Notes under the pieces: generated by a model
What the model was told of the DNA's origin: nothing
The model's input: the letters and a program-made list of their open reading frames with translations, nothing else
The model's database searches: none
Program-made: the position numbers and the translations under genes
Source: JAISFI01 sp031552425
Lineage (GTDB): Bacteria > Bacteroidota > Bacteroidia > Bacteroidales > Azobacteroidaceae
Direction: 5' to 3'
NCBI GenBank assembly: GCA_031552425.1
Contig: JAVBMM010000061.1
Location: forward strand, 1 to 7,458
DNA length: 7,458 bases
Part shown: positions 1-4,230 of the stretch, one piece after another
Numbering within the stretch: position 1 is the first letter of the stretch
Layout: each line of letters begins with the position of its first letter

Positions 1-346
1 CGACCGTTATGTCTAAACCATAAACAGCAGAGCGGGTAGAGCCGGGAAAAATATAAATGGCATCCAATTTACGTTTGCTTTTGTTTTCATACACTTGCTC
101 TACTTTGACATTAGCAATGTTTCCGGTTATTTCTACATAAGCCCGGGTGGATGAGAGCGGCATCCAGGATTTAGTAGGATCGTTACTTTTTACAAAAAAA
201 TAAGGAGAAGAACATTCATCTCCATTGTCAGGGATAACATGAACAAATTGTTCATTAGGATCGACCGGTTCCGTTTCTTGTTCTTGAGCACAGGAAAAGG
301 AACAAAGAAAACACAATAGTAAGTTCGAAATAAACACCTTTTTCAT
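1..346 (-). CDS. Exported VIT-domain protein, probable lipoprotein (partial, C-terminus beyond the left edge)
   Basis: Reading the minus strand from an ATG at 344-346 gives 115 residues open to the window edge. Residues 1-19 are a signal sequence: KK, then a hydrophobic stretch, ending SFSC-AQEQE. Cys19 followed by Gln and acidic residues suggests a lipoprotein anchor, but the lipobox is poor (Ser at -3), so signal peptidase I cleavage is possible. From about residue 62 the protein matches the start of a VIT domain (vault protein / inter-alpha-trypsin inhibitor type): PLSSTRAYVEITGNIANVKV, then QVYENKS, IYIFPGS and AVYGLDI. In this family VIT is normally followed by a von Willebrand A domain with a MIDAS metal site, which would lie outside the window. 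The role is inferred to be envelope adhesion or protein binding; no substrate can be named. A second in-frame ATG at 350-352 would add Met-Ile; I chose the later one because it begins with the usual MKK of an export signal. Confidence 0.8.
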   Translation of the reverse strand, partial: MKKVFISNLLLCFLCSFSCAQEQETEPVDPNEQFVHVIPDNGDECSSPYFFVKSNDPTKSWMPLSSTRAYVEITGNIANVKVEQVYENKSKRKLDAIYIFPGSTRSAVYGLDITV

Positions 347-420
347 GATCATAATAAATTAGGGATTAATAATATAGCAGCAAAGGAAAGGTGATTTCGC
401 AGCAAAGTATGTTTCCGTAT

Positions 421-447
421 CGTTACCAAGTGTTATCAAGTGTTATC
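421..447. repeat. Tandem 10-bp direct repeats
   Basis: AAGTGTTATC occurs twice head to tail at 428-437 and 438-447. It is preceded by a diverged copy (CGTTACCAAG, from 421) and followed by a looser one (GGTGCTATCA, 451-460). The period is exactly ten bases, close to one helical turn, which would put repeated protein contacts on one face of the DNA. It lies about 75-100 bases upstream of the VIT-domain gene start, so a regulator-binding role is possible but is only inference. Confidence 0.5.
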
Positions 448-509
448 CGGGGTGCTATCACTTCCTGTGAGGCTTGTAAGAACGGAAAGAATTGAAAATG
501 GAAAGTTGA

Positions 510-616
510 GAATTCGTGTTCAGATACTACATTAGCAGTTAAACTTTTGTAGCCGTGCGGCGATTTAGCCCACGGTAAATGAAATACGAATCAATCAATA
601 AATAGGACACGAATTG
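510..616. repeat. Inverted-repeat-bounded intergenic element with an internal hairpin
   Basis: GAATTCGTGTTC (510-521) and GGACACGAATTG (605-616) are inverted copies matching at 10 of 12 positions. Between them is a GC-rich hairpin at 552-576: CCGTG pairs with CACGG, then after one bulged C, GGC pairs with GCC around a six-base loop GATTTA. No open reading frame fits inside. The arrangement looks like a small non-coding dispersed repeat of the kind common between genes in Bacteroidetes. That it is repeated elsewhere in this genome is inference from its look, because only one copy is in the window. Confidence 0.45.
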
Positions 617-650
617 AACAAATGAAAACGAATTAGAAGCACAGATATAA

Positions 651-680
651 GATTGCTTCAGGCTTTCTTTTGCAATGACG
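651..680. repeat. REP-like palindromic element (GATTGCTTC...GCAATGACG)
   Basis: On the minus strand this reads CGTCATTGC, a 12-base spacer, then GAAGCAATC. The ATTGC and GCAAT ends can pair into a small hairpin. This end pattern matches a short interspersed element (CGTCATTGCGAG...GAAGCAATC) that I recognise from many unrelated bacterial genomes; here the GCGAG part has decayed to GCAAAAG. It is probably a degenerate, inert copy. Assignment rests on the end motifs only. Confidence 0.5.
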
Positions 681-685
681 TTTTT

Positions 686-716
686 CCGTTCTCTGTTAAC
701 TGTTAACAGAGAACGG
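686..716. repeat. Perfect palindrome with 15-bp arms; possible transcript-end hairpin of the PDZ gene
   Basis: CCGTTCTCTGTTAAC (686-700) and GTTAACAGAGAACGG (702-716) are perfect inverted copies around a single T, so RNA from either strand would form a stable hairpin of 13-14 pairs. It begins 25 bases past the stop codon of the minus-strand PDZ gene, the expected place for a terminator. On that strand, however, the hairpin is followed by AAAAA rather than a U-tract; the T-run is on the plus strand before the hairpin. It may therefore stabilise the 3' end rather than act as a classical intrinsic terminator, or it may be a protein-binding palindrome. Confidence 0.6.
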
Positions 717-741
717 CTCTAACCGTGAGTGTAACGACCTT

Positions 742-2151
742 TTAGAAAGTGTCTAAAGCCTCAACTTCTACAACAGTGGGTTTGATCCTTACTTTCTTTT
801 TTTCATTTTTCCTAATGATATCAAAATAAAGGACGTTTTTTTCCGAAGGATTGATAAATGTTTCGAAATAAAACAGGTACGAGAATGCCGTTAAGTTATC
901 TTGTTTGGAGAAAGCTTTTGCAATATCACGATATTTAGCTTTGCTCCAATACATACAAGGATTGAATCCGTTTGCATCTGTATAAATAAGAGAAGTATCG
1001 CGCATGTTGCTTGTATTTTGGATGAACTTCTTGTATGTTTTACTAAACTTTTCAGGAGATGCATCTAATTTCATACCGTTGATTTTTTCAATAATATCTC
1101 CGGTTTTTATGCCTGATTGGTATGCAGGAGAGAAAATGTCGACATCAATTATTTCTTGAATATTATTGATGTTGTAGCTGATTCCCGTGAAGTTGTATTT
1201 TTTCTTAGTGTTCAGGAAATTAGCGGTGCCTAATGTTTTGGCATAAGGATATTGCATAAGTATCAATGGAATGTGGATGTAGGCATAATCTTCCATTTTA
1301 TATGATCCGGATAACCATTCTTTGGCTTCACATTCCCAAATGGTTTTAAGCGTTTTCCTATCTACTAAACGAATGCCGAAATTTAGTTGGAACGGAATGT
1401 TTTTCGGATCTATCTGAACATTGTAATAAATAGGCAAACGTTCCATCTTTTTGGTGTACACATTGTAGCGGAATTCTGTAAGAATATTTTTCTTTTCTCC
1501 TTTGTAATCAGGATTTCTTTCTAAAGAATAAAATGTTTGTACCAATAAAGAAGCTGTATCTGGAGCATAAACTAATCCCTTGTTTGTAAGAACCTTGGTC
1601 AGTTGTTGGTTGATAAATTCTTCTAATTTGTAGTTTTTTTCATAAACAGTTCCGAAAGTGAAAGATTTGTAGCGGAGATAATCAAAAGTTTCTCCTGGAA
1701 TTGTTTTAAAAGGGCAGGTAAAAGAACGGTTAGAAGTACTTTCCAAACTGTAAAAGGAATATGCAGATGCAAGTTGGTCTTCGTTGATAGACCTGGACAG
1801 TCTGCAATTTTTGCTAAGTAGCGTTTCTCTGTTTTGCTCCTTTAGATTAGTTACCTCTAATACAATTTCTGCATTTTTTTCGAGCATATTTCTGATTTCT
1901 TCGGCAGATTTTCCGGTTGTTTTTACATTATCGACACTTTCAATAATGTCTCCCGGTTCCAATCCTGAAATGTTTGCCGGAGAATAAGGAATTACAGATA
2001 AAACGATGGGTTGGTTTTTTCCCCAGCAAGCATATTTGCTGATTTCATAAGTTAATCCTCGGCTACAAGTATATTCTTTTTTGCTTTGGGCAAAAGTTAC
2101 ACCAAATACACACAAAGAAATAAAGAGTAATAATGTTTTTTTTGTTTTCAT
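742..2151 (-). CDS. Exported protein with N-terminal PDZ domain and split C-terminal PDZ-like region
   Basis: 469 residues. Residues 1-21 are a signal peptide (MKTKK, hydrophobic core, cleavage expected after TFA), so the protein works outside the cytoplasm, probably the periplasm. Residues about 33-105 form a PDZ domain with the binding-groove signature SPANISGLEPGDIIESVDN (57-75). Residues about 155-300 are a mixed region with a conserved look (LVQTFYSLERNPDY, DRKTLKTIWECEAKEW), reminiscent of DUF4136-like lipoprotein domains; that link is a guess. Residues about 320-360 repeat the PDZ core (SPAYQSGIKTGDIIEKING, 341-359). Its last strand seems to return only at about 440-458 (YFDIIRKNEKKKVRIKP), after an insertion of about 75 residues. 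No protease catalytic residues are visible, so this is more likely a binding or scaffold protein than an HtrA- or Ctp-type protease. It appears monocistronic, with its own promoter at 2175-2208. The exact function is unknown. Confidence 0.85.
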   Translation of the reverse strand: MKTKKTLLLFISLCVFGVTFAQSKKEYTCSRGLTYEISKYACWGKNQPIVLSVIPYSPANISGLEPGDIIESVDNVKTTGKSAEEIRNMLEKNAEIVLEVTNLKEQNRETLLSKNCRLSRSINEDQLASAYSFYSLESTSNRSFTCPFKTIPGETFDYLRYKSFTFGTVYEKNYKLEEFINQQLTKVLTNKGLVYAPDTASLLVQTFYSLERNPDYKGEKKNILTEFRYNVYTKKMERLPIYYNVQIDPKNIPFQLNFGIRLVDRKTLKTIWECEAKEWLSGSYKMEDYAYIHIPLILMQYPYAKTLGTANFLNTKKKYNFTGISYNINNIQEIIDVDIFSPAYQSGIKTGDIIEKINGMKLDASPEKFSKTYKKFIQNTSNMRDTSLIYTDANGFNPCMYWSKAKYRDIAKAFSKQDNLTAFSYLFYFETFINPSEKNVLYFDIIRKNEKKKVRIKPTVVEVEALDTF

Positions 2152-2174
2152 AATGACTAACTTGAAAGAACTTG

Positions 2175-2208
2175 CAAAGATATAAGAATTTTATGTTTTT
2201 TTGGCAAA
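2175..2208 (-). promoter_or_regulatory. Bacteroidetes-type promoter for the PDZ gene
   Basis: On the minus strand TATCTTTG (2175-2182) is a perfect match to the Bacteroidetes -7 consensus TAnnTTTG, with a TTTG -33 element at 2205-2208, 22 bases upstream (usual spacing about 19-21). Transcription would start near 2168, giving a leader of about 17 bases before the ATG at 2151. Confidence 0.6.
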
Positions 2209-2257
2209 CAATTTGATGATAGTTCTTAGAAATGATTTTTTTGACAAGATATTATAT

Positions 2258-2265
2258 CATTTTTG
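2258..2265 (+). promoter_or_regulatory. Weak candidate -7 element for grpE-dnaJ
   Basis: CATTTTTG differs from TAnnTTTG by one base and lies 52 bases before the grpE start. The nearest upstream TTTG (2240-2243) is only 14 bases away, too close for a good -33 element. It is the best candidate in the 166-base divergent region on this strand. No CIRCE inverted repeat is present, so HrcA-type control is not supported. Confidence 0.25.
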
Positions 2266-2317
2266 CTGTTTAATAAATTGTTGATTAATAGTTCAATAAT
2301 AAAAAAGTGCTATTATA

Positions 2318-2884
2318 ATGAGTAAGAAAGATTTAGATAAAGAACTGAAAGATACGGAAAAAGAAACTGACATTATTGCCGAAGATACGACAAAAGAGCA
2401 GTCGGAAGATGAACTTATAAAAGAATCAGAAGAATTGACTGACAAATTGGCTTCGGAATTAGCAGATTTGAAAGACTCCCATTTGCGTTTGATGGCAGAA
2501 TATGATAATTATCGCCGCAGAACTCTCAAAGAGAAAGCTGAATTGATAAAAAATGGGGGAGAGCAAGTCTTAACGGGATTGCTCCCTGTTGTAGATGATT
2601 TTGAGCGTGCCTTGGGAAGTATGAACGCTACCGATGAAATAACTTCTTCTATCATCGAAGGGATAAGTTTAATTTATAATAAATTGATTGCTTATTTGAA
2701 TCAAAATGGCGTAAAAGTTATAGAAACGGAAGGAAAAGATTTTGATTCGGACCTTTTTGATGCGGTGGCCATTATTCCGGCTCCGAATGAAAATATGAAA
2801 AATAAAGTTCTTGACTGTGTGCAAAAAGGATATTTGTTGAATGATAAGGTAATTCGCCATGCCAAAGTGGTGGTAGGAGAATAA
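2318..2884 (+). CDS. grpE: GrpE, nucleotide-exchange factor of DnaK
   Basis: 188 residues, a normal GrpE length. GrpE dimers release ADP from DnaK in the cytoplasm, resetting the chaperone cycle. Residues 1-50 are a charged, disordered tail rich in Lys and Glu. Residues about 35-85 form the long coiled-coil helix with the family-typical segment LMAEYDNYRRRTLKEK. Residues 86-125 form the helical bundle (LLPVVDDFERAL is diagnostic). The C-terminal beta domain (about 130-188) ends with GYLLNDKVIRHAKVVVG, the conserved GrpE ending. One oddity is the conserved segment FDP.LHEAV, which here reads FDSDLFDAV, with Phe147 where most family members have His. The start at 2318 has no Shine-Dalgarno sequence, as usual in Bacteroidetes. 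It is followed after 22 bases by dnaJ in the same direction, so the two form an operon. Confidence 0.97.
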   Translation: MSKKDLDKELKDTEKETDIIAEDTTKEQSEDELIKESEELTDKLASELADLKDSHLRLMAEYDNYRRRTLKEKAELIKNGGEQVLTGLLPVVDDFERALGSMNATDEITSSIIEGISLIYNKLIAYLNQNGVKVIETEGKDFDSDLFDAVAIIPAPNENMKNKVLDCVQKGYLLNDKVIRHAKVVVGE

Positions 2885-2906
2885 AGACGATTGATAGAAC
2901 AAAAAG

Positions 2907-4061
2907 ATGGCAAAGAGAGATTATTATGAAGTATTGGAAGTTACCAGAACAGCTTCCGTAGAAGAGATAAAAAAATCATATCGTAAAAAAGCAATCCAAT
3001 ATCATCCTGATAAGAATCCCGGCAATAAAGAAGCGGAAGAAAAGTTTAAAGAGGCTGCTGAGGCTTATGAAGTTTTAAGTGATTCAGGGAAACGCCAACG
3101 GTACGATCAATTCGGTCATTCCGGAGTAGGAGGTGCTTCGAACGGCGGATTTGGCGGTGGTGGTATGTCGATGGAAGACATATTTTCTCAATTCGGAGAT
3201 ATTTTTGGAGGTCATTTCGGTGGATTCAGCAGTGGATTTGGGAATGGCTTTGGCGGAGGAGGAAGACGCGTAAGAAGGGGGTCTGATTTACGTGTCAAAG
3301 TCAAAATGGATTTGAAGGAAATCGCTTCCGGTGTAGAAAAGAAAATTAAGGTCAAAAAATATATACCTTGTAAACCATGTTCCGGAACAGGAGCAGAAGG
3401 TTCTGATGGTTTGACGTCTTGTTCTACCTGCCATGGAACAGGAACTGTTACTCGGGTGACAAACACTATTTTAGGTCAAATGCAATCGACTTCTGTTTGT
3501 CCTACTTGTAGCGGAGAAGGAAAGATGGTCACCAAGAGATGTCCCCATTGCAATGGAGAAGGAATAGTGCGTGATGAGGAAGTTATTTCTATCAATATTC
3601 CTGCTGGAGTAATGGAAGGCATGCAATTGTCCATGAGTGGAAAGGGGAATGCGGCACGCAGGGGAGGGGTAAACGGTGATTTACTCGTAGTGATAGAAGA
3701 AGAACCCCATGCTGAATTAATTAGAGATGAAAATGATTTGATATATAACTTGTTGCTTAGTTTTCCGATGGCAGCTATGGGAGGGACGGTGGAAGTTCCT
3801 ACGATTGACGGGAAGGCTAAAGTTAAAATAGACCAGGGGACTCAACCTGGAAAAGTTTTAAGATTACGAAATAAGGGATTGCCAAGTATAAATAGGTATG
3901 GCACAGGAGATTTATTGGTAAATATTAATGTGTATGTGCCGGAAAACCTTTCTTCCGACGAAAAAGAAATGTTGTCGAAGATGGAAGATGCAGAACATTT
4001 CAAACCGTCCTCTACTCAAAAAGAAAAGATATTCAGCAAGTTCAAACAAATGTTTGAATAA
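2907..4061 (+). CDS. dnaJ: DnaJ, type I (class A) J-domain co-chaperone
   Basis: 384 residues, full length. DnaJ delivers unfolded clients to DnaK and triggers its ATP hydrolysis. The J domain covers residues 4-70, with the catalytic HPD motif at 33-35 in QYHPDKNPGN. A Gly/Phe-rich linker follows (about 71-120). The zinc-binding domain (about 142-222) has the four canonical CxxCxGxG repeats at Cys155/158, 172/175, 198/201 and 212/215, with intact cysteines throughout. The C-terminal client-binding domains occupy about 223-350 (including INIPAGVMEGMQLSMSGKG), ending in a dimerisation tail. It lies 22 bases downstream of grpE and is probably co-transcribed with it; DnaK is not in the window. 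The zinc domain separates it from the shorter CbpA-type J proteins. Confidence 0.98.
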   Translation: MAKRDYYEVLEVTRTASVEEIKKSYRKKAIQYHPDKNPGNKEAEEKFKEAAEAYEVLSDSGKRQRYDQFGHSGVGGASNGGFGGGGMSMEDIFSQFGDIFGGHFGGFSSGFGNGFGGGGRRVRRGSDLRVKVKMDLKEIASGVEKKIKVKKYIPCKPCSGTGAEGSDGLTSCSTCHGTGTVTRVTNTILGQMQSTSVCPTCSGEGKMVTKRCPHCNGEGIVRDEEVISINIPAGVMEGMQLSMSGKGNAARRGGVNGDLLVVIEEEPHAELIRDENDLIYNLLLSFPMAAMGGTVEVPTIDGKAKVKIDQGTQPGKVLRLRNKGLPSINRYGTGDLLVNINVYVPENLSSDEKEMLSKMEDAEHFKPSSTQKEKIFSKFKQMFE

Positions 4062-4080
4062 AAAACTGATATTTCAGGTG

Positions 4081-4103
4081 CAGGTTGTTTTATTTACAAC
4101 CTG
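4081..4103. terminator. Hairpin in the convergent dnaJ / feo intergenic junction
   Basis: CAGGTTGT (4081-4088) and ACAACCTG (4096-4103) pair perfectly around a seven-base AT loop. It lies 20 bases past the dnaJ stop and also covers the last codons and stop of the convergent Cys-rich peptide gene. On the plus strand no T-run follows. On the minus strand, a minor hairpin CTGA-TATT-TCAG (4066-4077) and then six T residues (4060-4065) come after it, which would suit termination of the feo transcript. It is probably a two-way transcript-end region, though neither side is a textbook terminator. Confidence 0.45.
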
Positions 4104-4230
4104 TACAGCCGTTACATCCATCACAAGGATTTTGACCTTTCTTCTTTCCAAAGAAATATTGGTAACATTTTCTGCATATAAAAAAGGCTACCAATGCTCC
4201 TATAATATAAACTACTATATCTTGCCACAT
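4090..4230 (-). CDS. FeoB-associated Cys-rich membrane peptide
   Basis: 46 residues. Residues about 4-19 form one hydrophobic membrane helix (DIVVYIIGALVAFFIC). A basic segment follows with a CRKC pair (Cys19, Cys22), then a C-terminal CxxCxxCxxC cluster (Cys36, 39, 42, 45) ending in Lys. This matches the small FeoB-associated Cys-rich proteins found just after feoB in many anaerobes. They are thought to help ferrous-iron uptake, perhaps by binding iron through their thiolates; that role is not proven. The start is the ATG at 4228-4230, which lies inside the end of feoAB in another frame (16-base overlap), suggesting translational coupling. A longer reading frame from 4314 exists, but its extra 28 residues lie within feoAB and do not resemble the family. 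Confidence 0.85.
   Translation of the reverse strand: MWQDIVVYIIGALVAFFICRKCYQYFFGKKKGQNPCDGCNGCTGCK

Larger units (their letters stand above)
353..741. other. Gene-free intergenic stretch made of short repeats
   Basis: About 390 bases separate the start of the VIT-domain gene from the stop of the PDZ gene. I find no credible coding sequence or RNA gene here. Instead it holds decamer direct repeats (from about 421), a hairpin inside a wider inverted repeat (510-616), a REP-like palindromic element (651-680) and a long perfect palindrome (686-716). The part nearest 353 must carry the promoter of the VIT-domain gene. The nearest -7-like match on the minus strand is TACTTTG around 404-410, one base short of the TAnnTTTG consensus, so I do not annotate it as a promoter. 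Confidence 0.75.

Noticed and set aside
1784..1987. Plus-strand 67-codon open frame
   Set aside because: It lies wholly inside the PDZ gene on the opposite strand; its Ser/Phe-rich translation mirrors the real frame and has no domain.
2152..2317. CIRCE (HrcA operator) or TTGACA-type sigma-70 promoter before grpE
   Set aside because: No TTAGCACTC-N9-GAGTGCTAA repeat is present. TTGACA occurs at 2241-2246 but no -10 box follows at a proper distance, and Bacteroidetes use a different consensus.
3212..3466. Minus-strand 84-codon open frame
   Set aside because: It is antisense to the Gly/Phe and zinc regions of dnaJ; the Pro-rich translation is the reverse of Gly codons.
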